Of a DNA stretch of 62,858 nt, positions 18,093 through 27,026 are shown one piece after another. Numbering within the stretch: position 1 is the stretch's first letter; the number at the start of each line of letters is the position of its first letter. This DNA is from Pseudomonas sp. SJZ079. GTDB taxonomy: Bacteria > Pseudomonadota > Gammaproteobacteria > Pseudomonadales > Pseudomonadaceae. Under the pieces are notes generated by a model that worked only from the letters and a program-made list of their open reading frames with translations, was not told the DNA's origin and did no database searches. The translations under genes and the position numbers were made by a program. The stretch covers positions 1 to 62,858 of the forward strand of contig NZ_VIUH01000026.1 in NCBI RefSeq assembly GCF_007993865.1, given 5' to 3'.

Positions 18093-19727
18093 TTACAGCT
18101 TGAATCGGCTCGCCAAGCCCTTGAGCTTTAGCCCCAGCTGGTGCAGGTTGCGCGCCGCCAGGTCGACCTGTTGGGTGCCGCCGACGTTGTCCTGGCTGGC
18201 CTGGCGGATGCTCGCCATGGCCGTGACGATTTGGTCCATGCCGACCATCTGCTGCTGGCTGGTGGCGGCAATCTGCAAGGCCACCTCACTGGAGGCCTCG
18301 ATATTGCTGCTCAGGGTGCGGATTGCCTCGCCGCTCGACTGCGCCCGTTCGTAGCCGGTCTCCACCGTCTTGCTGCCTTGTTCGGCCAGCAGCACCGCCT
18401 TGGTCATGGCCTTCTGGATCTCGCCGAGAATGCCGCGCACCTGGGCGGTGGCCTGTTTCGACTGGTCGGCCAGGGCCTTGACCTCCTGGGCCACCACCGA
18501 GAAGCCCTTGCCCGCCTCGCCGGCCTTCATCGCCTCGATCGAGGCGTTGACCCCGAGCAGATTGGACTGCTCGGCCAGGTCGCCGACCGAGGCGACTATC
18601 TCGCCGATGGTCTGGCTCTGCTCGCCCAGGCGCATGATGCTTTCCGCCACCGCCTGCATCTGCTCGCGGATCTGCCCCATGCCCTTGAGCGCTTCCTCCA
18701 CTGCCTCGCGCCCGCTCAACGCCACCTGCCGGGTGCGCTCAGTGCTCTCGGCCACCGTCTGCGATTTGCTGCCCGCCAATACCGCGGTCTGCTTGACCTC
18801 CTCGACCGTGGTGACTATCTCGCTGATAGCGGTGGCGGTTTCCTGGGTACTGGCGGCCACCTGGCTGGTGGCGGCGAGAATTTCTTCACTGGACGAGGCG
18901 AGCACCGAGATGCCTTCATTCATCTCCTGTACCAGTTCGCGCAGGTACTGGCTCATATTGCCGAAGGCCTGGGTCAGTCGACCAACCTCGTCCTGCCGAG
19001 CGCTGGTGACGATTTCCTCGGGTATCTCGCCGCGACCGATGCGCTCCGCCCAACCGGTCAGACGCGACAGCGGCTGGGCGATGTGCCGGCTTAGCAGCCA
19101 GGCCAACAAGGCACTGACGCCGACCAGCAGCAGGCTCAAACGGAACACCCATTCGCGCTGGGCCTCCAACGCCTGGCGTGAGCGCTCCAGGGCTGCGACG
19201 ACGCGCCGATCGGTGACATTGGATAGCTGCAGGCCGAGTTCATGAATCCTCTTCATGCGATCGAGCTGTAGCCCCGTGCTCAACTGGCGCGCCTCCTCGA
19301 ATGCGCCGGTGCGGAGCAATTCCAGCTGCTCCGCACGGGTCTGCTTCAGGGCGAGGCGCACCGCCAGCATTTCCTCGAGAAGGTCGGCGAACTCCGGATC
19401 ATCGCCTGCCGCCTGCTGCAGGCGTTTCACCAGTCGTTCGTTCTCTGCGGTGCGCCGGCGGATCCCCTCCTCTATGCCTGGCAGGTCGGCCTGCGCCTCT
19501 TCGTTCGAGGCCTGCATCAAATCGGTGCGCTGGGCTGCGATGTTCAGACGCAACTCCTTCACATCGGAGACGCGCGAATAGTGTTGCCGAAACTGCTCCT
19601 CCTCGACCTTCTGCAGGTTGGCGAAACGTTCCAGACTGTTGAACAGCAGGATGCCGAATCCTGCGATCAGCACGGTGAAGGCGGCGATCAGTTTGCTGCC
19701 GATACTCAATTTAAATAGCCTGTCCAT
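18093..19727 (-). CDS. Methyl-accepting chemotaxis protein, first of a tandem pair
   Basis: 544 residues: TM1, a four-helix-bundle-type periplasmic region, TM2 (about 190-210), one HAMP, and a signalling domain whose tip reads DLAEQSNLLGVNASIEAMKAGE. It ends RFKL with no CheR-docking pentapeptide. The ATG at 19727 was preferred because GGAGG lies six bases upstream and the start MDRLFKLSIGSK lines up with its neighbour's MLGNIANLRIGSK. A start at 19745 overlapping the cheW stop (TAATG) is also possible. Sensor-domain identity with the second receptor is low but signalling-domain identity is very high, consistent with duplication followed by sensor divergence or gene conversion. Confidence 0.92.
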   Translation of the reverse strand: MDRLFKLSIGSKLIAAFTVLIAGFGILLFNSLERFANLQKVEEEQFRQHYSRVSDVKELRLNIAAQRTDLMQASNEEAQADLPGIEEGIRRRTAENERLVKRLQQAAGDDPEFADLLEEMLAVRLALKQTRAEQLELLRTGAFEEARQLSTGLQLDRMKRIHELGLQLSNVTDRRVVAALERSRQALEAQREWVFRLSLLLVGVSALLAWLLSRHIAQPLSRLTGWAERIGRGEIPEEIVTSARQDEVGRLTQAFGNMSQYLRELVQEMNEGISVLASSSEEILAATSQVAASTQETATAISEIVTTVEEVKQTAVLAGSKSQTVAESTERTRQVALSGREAVEEALKGMGQIREQMQAVAESIMRLGEQSQTIGEIVASVGDLAEQSNLLGVNASIEAMKAGEAGKGFSVVAQEVKALADQSKQATAQVRGILGEIQKAMTKAVLLAEQGSKTVETGYERAQSSGEAIRTLSSNIEASSEVALQIAATSQQQMVGMDQIVTAMASIRQASQDNVGGTQQVDLAARNLHQLGLKLKGLASRFKL

Positions 19728-19744
19728 TGCACCCTCCATTGCCA

Positions 19745-20353
19745 TTAATCCTCGTCCATCACCCGTAGGTTAGGGTCACCCAGCAGCCGCCCGCCATCCA
19801 GCACCGTCCATTGCTCGGCGGTGACGCCGAGCAGGTAGGCCGCCCGCACGCCGGTGAGGTTGGCCAACTCGCCTTGCAGAGCCTCCTGGCGGATCCGCGT
19901 GATACCCAGGACCCGATCGATCAGCAGAGCAAACTCCATCTCCGAGTTGCGCAGGATCACCATGAAATTCTTGTCGGACAGGCCACTGATCGGCAGTTCG
20001 AACAGTACCCGCAGATCGAGCAGCGAGACGATATGCCCACGCACGTTGACTATGCCCAGCACATAGGGCGGCGTGCTCGGCAGGGGGGTGTACTGGGCCA
20101 GCGGCAGCACCTCGGCGACATGCTCGCTCTCGATGGCATACAGCTCGCCACTGATGCTGAAGCTCAGGACTTCCAGCCAACCATCGGCTTGTTCCTCTTC
20201 GACCACCGTGGCCCATTGCCGGGTTCGCTCGAGCAAGCGTAGATCGCGCTCCTCGGCATCCACGGCGAAACCGCCTGCCAGCCGGGTTTCGAACTGGGCG
20301 AGCCGCTGACGTATCTGCTCCCAGCGCTGATCCTGCTTCAATGGCTCGGACAT
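19745..20353 (-). CDS. CheW-like coupling protein (WspD-like)
   Basis: 202 residues. A helical N-terminal extension of about 70 residues precedes a CheW domain (about 75-195) with FSISGELYAIESEHVAEVLPL and the typical VLGIVNVRGHIVSLLDLR. It links receptors to the CheA-type kinase at the inner membrane. The ATG at 20353 (MSEPLKQ) has TGGAGG about ten bases upstream; a start 51 bases earlier encodes unrelated residues and lies within cheR. It overlaps the cheR end by 16 bases and the receptor start by the TAATG junction, so translation is probably coupled. Two CheW proteins flanking CheR is the Wsp arrangement. Confidence 0.92.
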   Translation of the reverse strand: MSEPLKQDQRWEQIRQRLAQFETRLAGGFAVDAEERDLRLLERTRQWATVVEEEQADGWLEVLSFSISGELYAIESEHVAEVLPLAQYTPLPSTPPYVLGIVNVRGHIVSLLDLRVLFELPISGLSDKNFMVILRNSEMEFALLIDRVLGITRIRQEALQGELANLTGVRAAYLLGVTAEQWTVLDGGRLLGDPNLRVMDED

Positions 20354-21891
20354 CCACTCGGTTCCTCCAGTAGTTGATCGCACAAACGCAGCAGCTGCAC
20401 GCAACTAAGGCCATCGCCCTGCGGCACCAAGGAGGCCACGTCCTGGGCCAAGAGCAGCTGCCGGCATACCTGCAGGGCTTTTTCGCCGGCGCGCGCCTGT
20501 CCTTCAGCGCGCAGCAGGCGCGCGCGCAAGAAGTAGCCGAGAATAAACTCAGGGTCCAGATACAGCGCCTTCTGCAGGGCCGCCTGGGCCAGGCTGAGGT
20601 CGCCGCTCTGCTGAGCCAACAGGGCCTGCAGCCAATAGGCCTTGGGCGAGTTGCTATCCAGGGCGAGCGCCCGCTGCAACCACTCCTGGGCCTGCTCGGG
20701 TCGCTGCTGATCGGCCCAACTCTGCGCCATGGCCAGACAAGCCTGGTGTTGCTGGCTGCGGCTCAGCCCAGGGCAGCTCAGGTAGGCCTGCAACGCTTCC
20801 CGGACCTGCTCGTGCAGACCACTGGCCTGGGCCCGGGCAACCTGCTGCCAGCGCCGCTCGCGGATGGCATCGGCGCTTTCGGCCGCGGCTTGCTCGGCAG
20901 GCGCAGGGCTGGCGGCAGGCGCAGGCAGTCGAGCCTCGCCTCGGTTCTGCTTGATGTACAGGGGGCCGGCCTTGCCGAGGACCACCGGCTCGGCCGCGAG
21001 TGCTCGGCTTGGCGCAGGGCTGCTCACCCGGACGTCCTGCCGCGCAGCAGGTGCCAGGGCGTAGTTGCAGCCGGCCCAGCTGCCGACCAGCCCCGCCTGA
21101 GTCGCCAGACTGGCCTCGACGGCGCTCAGCAGCAGAATTCCGTCGGCACTCAGACTGCCCAGCAGACGCCGCACCGCGGCAAGCGCCCGGCCGGTCGAGA
21201 AGTACATCAGGACGTTGCGGCACAGAATCAGATCGGCGTCTGCCAGCGCAGGCGGCAGACAGCCATCGGCGAGGTTGTACTGGACGAAGCGAATGCGCTG
21301 GCGCCAGGCGGGACGCACCCGCCACTGGGGCCCTTCGGCCTGGAAATAGCGCTGGCGAAAATCCTCCTCGCTGCTGCGAAAGGCGTTGCGCCCGTAGACC
21401 CCCTGCTCGGCCCGGGCGAGAAAGGCTCCATTGATGTCGCTGGCCACCAACTCCACGGACCAGTCGGCGCTTTCGCCGCCCAGCAGCTCGTCGATCAGGA
21501 ACAGCAGGCCATAGGCCTCCTCGCCGGTACAACAGCCGGCACTCCATAGGCGTAGGTGTCGCCGGCCCTCCTGACGGCGGCGCGCCATCAACGGCGCCAG
21601 ATGATGGCGGGCGAGCCAGTCGAAAGCCTCGGCATCGCGGCGAAAATAGGTTTCGCCAACGGTGAAGGCCGCGATCAGGGATTGCACCTGGGCGGCGTCC
21701 CAATCGGCGAACGCCAGTTGCTGCACCCAGCTGTCGAAGTCCGTTATTTGCCGTTCCAGGGCCAGCAGCTGCAGGCGGCGCAGCAGATCACCGCGACGCG
21801 GGCCTGAGAAGTCAATGCCCACATGCTGCAGAACCTTGTGACTCAGGGCCGCCAGCAGCCGCGGCGAGCCGTTTGGCTCACCGCGCGACAT
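20338..21891 (-). CDS. CheR-type methyltransferase with C-terminal TPR repeats (WspC-like)
   Basis: 517 residues. A CheR domain (about 10-270) has TVGETYFRRD, the SAM-binding WSAGCCTGEEAYGL and LILCRNVLMYFS. A low-complexity Ala/Pro linker follows, then TPR-like helices (about 390-490: HQACLAMAQSWADQQ, AYWLQALLAQQSGDL, FILGYFLRARLL). It methylates receptor glutamates using S-adenosylmethionine. TPR-bearing CheR proteins are typical of WspC, where receptors lack the docking pentapeptide, as they do here. The ATG at 21891 has GGAGGAG seven bases upstream; the longer ORF start encodes non-conserved residues. It overlaps the upstream cheW by 14 bases. Confidence 0.93.
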   Translation of the reverse strand: MSRGEPNGSPRLLAALSHKVLQHVGIDFSGPRRGDLLRRLQLLALERQITDFDSWVQQLAFADWDAAQVQSLIAAFTVGETYFRRDAEAFDWLARHHLAPLMARRRQEGRRHLRLWSAGCCTGEEAYGLLFLIDELLGGESADWSVELVASDINGAFLARAEQGVYGRNAFRSSEEDFRQRYFQAEGPQWRVRPAWRQRIRFVQYNLADGCLPPALADADLILCRNVLMYFSTGRALAAVRRLLGSLSADGILLLSAVEASLATQAGLVGSWAGCNYALAPAARQDVRVSSPAPSRALAAEPVVLGKAGPLYIKQNRGEARLPAPAASPAPAEQAAAESADAIRERRWQQVARAQASGLHEQVREALQAYLSCPGLSRSQQHQACLAMAQSWADQQRPEQAQEWLQRALALDSNSPKAYWLQALLAQQSGDLSLAQAALQKALYLDPEFILGYFLRARLLRAEGQARAGEKALQVCRQLLLAQDVASLVPQGDGLSCVQLLRLCDQLLEEPSGCPSH

Positions 21892-22357
21892 CAATGGACT
21901 CCTCCCTGAGCGTGAGCAGCTCAACCAGGCGAGCTTCGTCGGTGTCGCTGAGCAGCTGTTCGACATCCTGGATCAGCAACAGCCCCTCGGCGCTGCGCAG
22001 CACGCCGCGCAACAGGCTGGAGGGCACCCGCGGGTCCGGTGCCGGGGTGAAGTCCGCCGCCGCACAGGCACTCACGGCCTCCACCTGCTCCACTGGCAGC
22101 AACAACTCGCGCTTGCTGCTGGTCAGCCAGATAAAGGGTTGCCACAGGGTCAGTGCGGGCGCTGGCCACCCGAAACGCCGGGCCAGATCCACCACGGGAA
22201 GCAGTCTGCCACGCACATTGGCCAGGCCACAGATCGATTCGGGCGCCCCCGGTAAGGGGGTACTGCGCAGTGCCGGCAGCACTCGAACCACCTGGTCGAG
22301 GGCCACCGCCAAATGTTGACCCGACAACCAAAACGGCAACACTAGGTATCTATCCAT
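21878..22357 (-). CDS. CheW-like coupling protein (WspB-like), first gene of the chemosensory operon
   Basis: 159 residues forming a single CheW domain: FWLSGQHLAVALDQVVRVLP, then ICGLANVRGRLLPVVDLARRF. It is a cytoplasmic adaptor between receptors and the CheA-type kinase. The ATG at 22357 is preceded by a modest AGGGA site. The 95 bases upstream to opmB are the only gap large enough for an operon promoter, so the eight genes down to 9374 are probably one transcript. The gene overlaps cheR by 14 bases. Confidence 0.9.
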   Translation of the reverse strand: MDRYLVLPFWLSGQHLAVALDQVVRVLPALRSTPLPGAPESICGLANVRGRLLPVVDLARRFGWPAPALTLWQPFIWLTSSKRELLLPVEQVEAVSACAAADFTPAPDPRVPSSLLRGVLRSAEGLLLIQDVEQLLSDTDEARLVELLTLREESIDVAR

Positions 22358-22452
22358 AGATGCTTCCCTGTCACCAAAGGCTATTACTACCTTGTACCCT
22401 AGCTCAGGCTTATCCCGCGTCCAGTAATCGACCTACTCGCAACAGCCAGCTG

Positions 22453-23922
22453 CTAGGGCGCGTCCGGGCTCTCGCTAGCCTGCTGCGCCTGCCAACCACC
22501 GCCCAGGGCGGCGATCAGCTGCACGCTGACGGTCAGGCGGTTGCCTTGCAGGGTCAGGCGGGTGCGCTCGTTGCTCAGGGCACTGGTTTGCACGATGACC
22601 ACATCGCTGAAGCCCACGGTGCCAGCCTGGTACTGGTTGAGGATCAGCCGCAGCGACTCGCGCGCAGCCTCCAGCGCCTGCTGTTGCACCACGGCCTCAC
22701 GCTCGAACACCGCCAGCTGCACCAGAAAGTCCTCCACCTCGCGGAAACTCTCCAGCACGGTTTGCCGGTAATCGGCCACGGTCTGGTCGTAGCGCGCCTC
22801 GTTTTGCTCGACCTGGGAGCGGATCAGGCCACCGTCGAACAGGTTGACGGCGAACGCCGGGCCGATCGACCAGAAACGGTTGGGCACGCTGATCCAGTCG
22901 CTCAGGCTGCCGCTGCGATAGCCCCCGCTGGCGGACAACGTCAGGTCGGGGTAGTAGGCGGCCTTGGCCACGCCGATGGCGGCGTTGGCCGAGATCACCC
23001 GGCGTTCGGCGGCGGCGATGTCCGGACGGCGTTCGAGCAGCGCCGAGGGCAGGCTCAGCGGCACCGCCGGCAGGCCGGGGATATGCTCGCGACTGGCCAG
23101 CTCGAACGCGGCCGGCGCCACGCCAACCAGCACCGCCAGGGCGTGCTCGAGCTGGGCGCGCTGAAACTCCAGGTCGATTGCCTCGGCCTCGGTGCTCTTC
23201 AGCTGGGTCAGCGCCTGGGTCACGTCGGACTTCGGCACTATGCCGGCGCGGTACTGGTTGTCGGCGATCCTGAACGCGCGCTGATAGGCCGCCACCGTGG
23301 CATCCAGCAGGCGCTTCTGTTCATCCAGCACGCGCAGCTGCAGGTAGCTTTGCACCAGCTCCGACTGTTGGCTCAGGCGCACGGCTGCCAGGTCGGCGGC
23401 GCTGGCCTGCATGCTGGCGTTGTCCGCCTGCAGTTGCCGACGCAGCTTGCCCCAGATATCCAGCTCCCAACTGACGCCGAGGTTGACGTCGTAGGTCTTC
23501 GAGACCTGCGAGGCGTTGGAGCCGCTGACGCTGATGCCGCTGCTGGTACTAATGGTGCTGTCACCACCACCCTGCCCGGCACGGGTCACGCCGCTGTTGA
23601 AACCGACACTGGGAAAGAACGCGGCCCGCGCACCGCGCGCCAGGGCGACGGCCTGGCGGTACTGGGCTTCGGCGCTGGCCAGGCTCTGGTTGTTTGCATT
23701 CAGGCGTTCGACCAGTTGGTTCAGCTGGCTGTCGCCATACAGCCGCCACCAGTCACCGCGCAGCGCCTCATCGGCCGGCGCGGCGGCCTTCCAGCCGGCG
23801 GCCTGCTTGAAGTGCAGGGCGCTGGCCGAGTCCGGGCGCCGGTAGTCGGGGCCAATGGCACAGGCACTGAGGGCCAAGGCGGCCAGGCTCAGGCACAGCG
23901 AACGCAGGATTACAGGCTTCAT
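22453..23922 (-). CDS. opmB: Outer-membrane efflux lipoprotein OpmB
   Basis: 489 residues of the NodT/OprM family. A lipoprotein signal ends in LSAC (Cys21). The mature protein has two repeats of the outer-membrane efflux fold, with typical PDYRRP near the N-terminus and the repeated helical hairpin regions (RDS/LERRPDI near residue 310). It should form the trimeric outer-membrane exit duct. It is the last gene of a four-gene operon and overlaps muxC by ATGA. The order MFP-RND-RND-OMP identifies it as the OpmB partner of MuxABC. Its C-terminal coding sequence has a decayed partial copy near 9182. Confidence 0.92.
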   Translation of the reverse strand: MKPVILRSLCLSLAALALSACAIGPDYRRPDSASALHFKQAAGWKAAAPADEALRGDWWRLYGDSQLNQLVERLNANNQSLASAEAQYRQAVALARGARAAFFPSVGFNSGVTRAGQGGGDSTISTSSGISVSGSNASQVSKTYDVNLGVSWELDIWGKLRRQLQADNASMQASAADLAAVRLSQQSELVQSYLQLRVLDEQKRLLDATVAAYQRAFRIADNQYRAGIVPKSDVTQALTQLKSTEAEAIDLEFQRAQLEHALAVLVGVAPAAFELASREHIPGLPAVPLSLPSALLERRPDIAAAERRVISANAAIGVAKAAYYPDLTLSASGGYRSGSLSDWISVPNRFWSIGPAFAVNLFDGGLIRSQVEQNEARYDQTVADYRQTVLESFREVEDFLVQLAVFEREAVVQQQALEAARESLRLILNQYQAGTVGFSDVVIVQTSALSNERTRLTLQGNRLTVSVQLIAALGGGWQAQQASESPDAP

Positions 23923-26900
23923 ACGGGGGTATCCAGGGCGGCATCGGTGCGCACGCCGCGCCAGCGGTTGACCCGGTGACGCAGACGGTCGAGATAGAGG
24001 TAAACCACCGGGGTGGTGTAAAGGGTCAGCAACTGACTGAGGATCAGCCCACCGACGATGGTCAGGCCCAGCGGCTGGCGCATCTCCGCGCCTTCGGCCA
24101 TGCCCAGCAGCAACGGCAAGGCGCCGAGCATGGCCGCCAATGTGGTCATGATGATCGGCCGGAAACGCAACAGACAGGCGCGACGGATCGACTCCTCGGG
24201 GCTGAGCCGGTCCTGGCGCTCCAGCTGCAGGGCCAGGTCGATCATCAGGATGGCGTTCTTCTTCACCACGCCGATCAGCAGGAACAGGCCGAGCAGCGAG
24301 ATCAGGCTGAACTCGCCGCCGCTGAGGATGATCGCCAGCAAGGCGCCGACCCCGGCCGAGGGCAGCGTCGAGAGGATGGTCAGCGGGTGGATGTAACTCT
24401 CGTAGAGGATGCCCAGCACGATGTAGACCACCAGCAAGGCGCCGAGGATCATCAGCGGCTGGCCCTTGGCGGCGCTGGCGAAGGCGCCGCCGGTACCGCC
24501 CAGGCTGCCCTGTACCTCGGTCGGCAGGTTGATCTCGGCCACCGCCCGGGCGATGGCCGTATTGGCCTGCTCCTGAGTCACCTCAGGGGCCAGGGAGTAG
24601 CCGATGCTGTCCGCGGCGAACTGGCCCTGATGGTTGACCCTGTCCTCTTCCAGGCTGCGCTCCCAGCGAGCAAAGCTGGACAGCGGCACCCGCTGGCCCT
24701 CGGCGCCGATCACCTGGATCTGCTCGAGCGCCTCCGGGTATTCGGCGTACTTGGGGTTGATTTCCATCACCACGCTGTACTGGTTGAGACTGTCGTAGAT
24801 GGTGGAAATCTGCCGCTGGCTGAAGGCGTTGTTCAGCACCGCGGTGACCATGCTCATGTCCACGCCCAGACGCCGGGCGGCGTCGCGGTCGACGACCAGG
24901 CGAATCTGCTGCGCGCCCTCGCCTTCGTTGGCGTCTATGTCGGTCAGCTCGGGCAAGGCCGCCAGGGCGTCGCGCACCTTCGGCAGCCAGGCGCTGAGGT
25001 CGTCCAGCTCGCTGGCCAGTAGCACATACTCGTTTTCCGAGCTGCGCCCCTGGCGCCCGCCGAATTGCAGATCCTGATCCGGCATCAGGAACAGGCGCCC
25101 ACCCGCTACCTTCGGCACGCTGTCGCGCAGGCGATCGATCACCTGCTGGGCGGACAGATCGCGTTCGGCCATGGCTTTCAGGCGAATCACCAGAAAGGCA
25201 TTGTTGATCCCGCCGGAGCCACCGATAAAGCCGGCCACGCTCTGCACCGCCGGGTCGGCGAGCAAGGCACGGCGGTAGATTTCCATCTTCGGCTGCATGA
25301 CTTGGAAGGACAGGCCATCGTCACCACGGACGAAGCCGATCAGTTGGCCGGTGTCCTGCTGCGGCATGAAGGTCTTCGGCACTTCGACGAACAGAAATAC
25401 ATTGAAGGCCACGGTCGCCAGCAGGCTAAACAGGGTCAGGCGGTGATGGCGCAAAGCCCAATCCAGACTGCGCGCATAGGCCGCCAGCACGCGAGTCTGC
25501 AGCCGTGCGCCGAAGCGCTGCAAGCCGCCCTGCTCGCCTTCTGCCCGCTCGGGTTTGAGCCAGCGGGCGCAGAGCATCGGCGTCAGGGTCAGCGACACCA
25601 GCATGGAGATCAGGATGGCCACCGCCAGGGTGATGGAAAACTCGCGGAACAGGTTGCTGACGATGCCGCCCATGAACAGGATCGAGAGAAACACCACCAC
25701 CAGCGACAGGTTCATCGACAACAGGGTGAAGCCGACCTCGCGCGAGCCCTTGAACGCCGCCGCCATGGGCGTTTCGCCGGCCTCGATATGCCGCGAGATA
25801 TTCTCCAGCACCACGATGGCGTCGTCCACCACCAGGCCGGTGGCGATGATCAGCGCCATCAGCGACAGGTTGTTCAGCGAGAAATCCAGCAGGTACATCA
25901 GCGCGAAGGTGCCGACCAGCGACACCGGCACCGCCAACGCTGGGATCAGCGCGGCGCGCCAGCGACCAAGGAAGGCGAACACCACCAGGATCACCAGGGC
26001 TACGGCGATCAACAGCGTGCGTTCGGCTTCATGCAGGGTGGCGCGGATCACCGGCGAGCGGTCCATCGCCACTTCCAGGGTGACGTTGGCCGGCATCACC
26101 GCCTGCAAGGCCGGCAGTTGGGCGCGAATGTCGGCGATGGTTTCGATGATGTTGGCGCCGGCCTGGCGATTGATCACCAGCAGCACCGCCGGATTGTCGT
26201 TGTAGAAGCCGCTGTTGTAGCGGTCCTGCACGCCGTCGCTGACCTCGGCGACATCGCCCAGGCGCACCGCCGCGTCGTTCTGGTAGCGGATGATCAGCGG
26301 GCGGTAGTCGGCGGCCTTCGCCAGCTGGTCGTTGGCCTGTATCTGCCAATGCCGCGTGCCGTCCTCCAACGAACCCTTGGGCCGGTCGACGTTGGCCTGG
26401 CTGATCGCCTCGCGCACCTCGTCCAGGGCGATGCCGTAGTGGTCGAGCAGGCGCGGTTCCAAGGCCACGCGCACCGCCGGCAGCGAGCTGCCGCCGATCT
26501 GCACCTCACCGACGCCCTGCACCTGGGCCAGCTTCTGCGCCAGCACGCTGGACGCCAGGTCGTACAGCTCGCCCTTCTGCAACACCGGCGAGGTCATCGA
26601 CAGCACCATGATCGGCGCCTGCGAGGGATTGACCTTGCGGTAGCTGGGCATGTTGCGCATGCCGCTGGGCAGCAGGTTGCGCGCGGCATTGATCGCCGCC
26701 TGCACCTCGCGGGCGGCGGCATCGACATCGCGGTCGATGTCGAACAGCAGGATGATCCGCGTGTTGCCCTGGCTGCTGCGGCTGGTCATCTCGCTGATGC
26801 CGGCGATGGTGCCGAGCGAGCGTTCCAACGGCGTGGCCACGCTGGAGGCCATGATCTGCGGGCTGGCGCCCGGCAGGCTGGCATCGACGACTATGGCCGG

Positions 26901-27026
26901 GAAGTCCATTTTCGGCAGCGGCGCCACCGGCAACAGGCCGAAGGTCAGGCCGCCGAGCAGGAGAATCGCCAGGCTCAGCAGCAGGGTCGCCACCGGGCGA
27001 CGGATAAAGGGCGCCGAGAGGTTCAT
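23919..27026 (-). CDS. muxC: RND multidrug efflux permease MuxC
   Basis: 1035 residues of the hydrophobe/amphiphile-efflux RND family. Twelve membrane segments and two large periplasmic loops are visible. It starts MNLSAPFIRRPVATLLL, shows SLPGASPQIMASSVATPLE and the proton-relay VVDDAIVVLENI in TM4, and ends with YTTPVVYLYLDRLR. It is one half of the MuxB-MuxC heteromultimeric pump (MdtB-MdtC in E. coli), exporting drugs such as novobiocin, macrolides and aztreonam in P. aeruginosa. The start at 27026 overlaps the muxB stop by four bases; a longer N-terminus in the open frame is not family-like. Confidence 0.94.
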   Translation of the reverse strand: MNLSAPFIRRPVATLLLSLAILLLGGLTFGLLPVAPLPKMDFPAIVVDASLPGASPQIMASSVATPLERSLGTIAGISEMTSRSSQGNTRIILLFDIDRDVDAAAREVQAAINAARNLLPSGMRNMPSYRKVNPSQAPIMVLSMTSPVLQKGELYDLASSVLAQKLAQVQGVGEVQIGGSSLPAVRVALEPRLLDHYGIALDEVREAISQANVDRPKGSLEDGTRHWQIQANDQLAKAADYRPLIIRYQNDAAVRLGDVAEVSDGVQDRYNSGFYNDNPAVLLVINRQAGANIIETIADIRAQLPALQAVMPANVTLEVAMDRSPVIRATLHEAERTLLIAVALVILVVFAFLGRWRAALIPALAVPVSLVGTFALMYLLDFSLNNLSLMALIIATGLVVDDAIVVLENISRHIEAGETPMAAAFKGSREVGFTLLSMNLSLVVVFLSILFMGGIVSNLFREFSITLAVAILISMLVSLTLTPMLCARWLKPERAEGEQGGLQRFGARLQTRVLAAYARSLDWALRHHRLTLFSLLATVAFNVFLFVEVPKTFMPQQDTGQLIGFVRGDDGLSFQVMQPKMEIYRRALLADPAVQSVAGFIGGSGGINNAFLVIRLKAMAERDLSAQQVIDRLRDSVPKVAGGRLFLMPDQDLQFGGRQGRSSENEYVLLASELDDLSAWLPKVRDALAALPELTDIDANEGEGAQQIRLVVDRDAARRLGVDMSMVTAVLNNAFSQRQISTIYDSLNQYSVVMEINPKYAEYPEALEQIQVIGAEGQRVPLSSFARWERSLEEDRVNHQGQFAADSIGYSLAPEVTQEQANTAIARAVAEINLPTEVQGSLGGTGGAFASAAKGQPLMILGALLVVYIVLGILYESYIHPLTILSTLPSAGVGALLAIILSGGEFSLISLLGLFLLIGVVKKNAILMIDLALQLERQDRLSPEESIRRACLLRFRPIIMTTLAAMLGALPLLLGMAEGAEMRQPLGLTIVGGLILSQLLTLYTTPVVYLYLDRLRHRVNRWRGVRTDAALDTPV

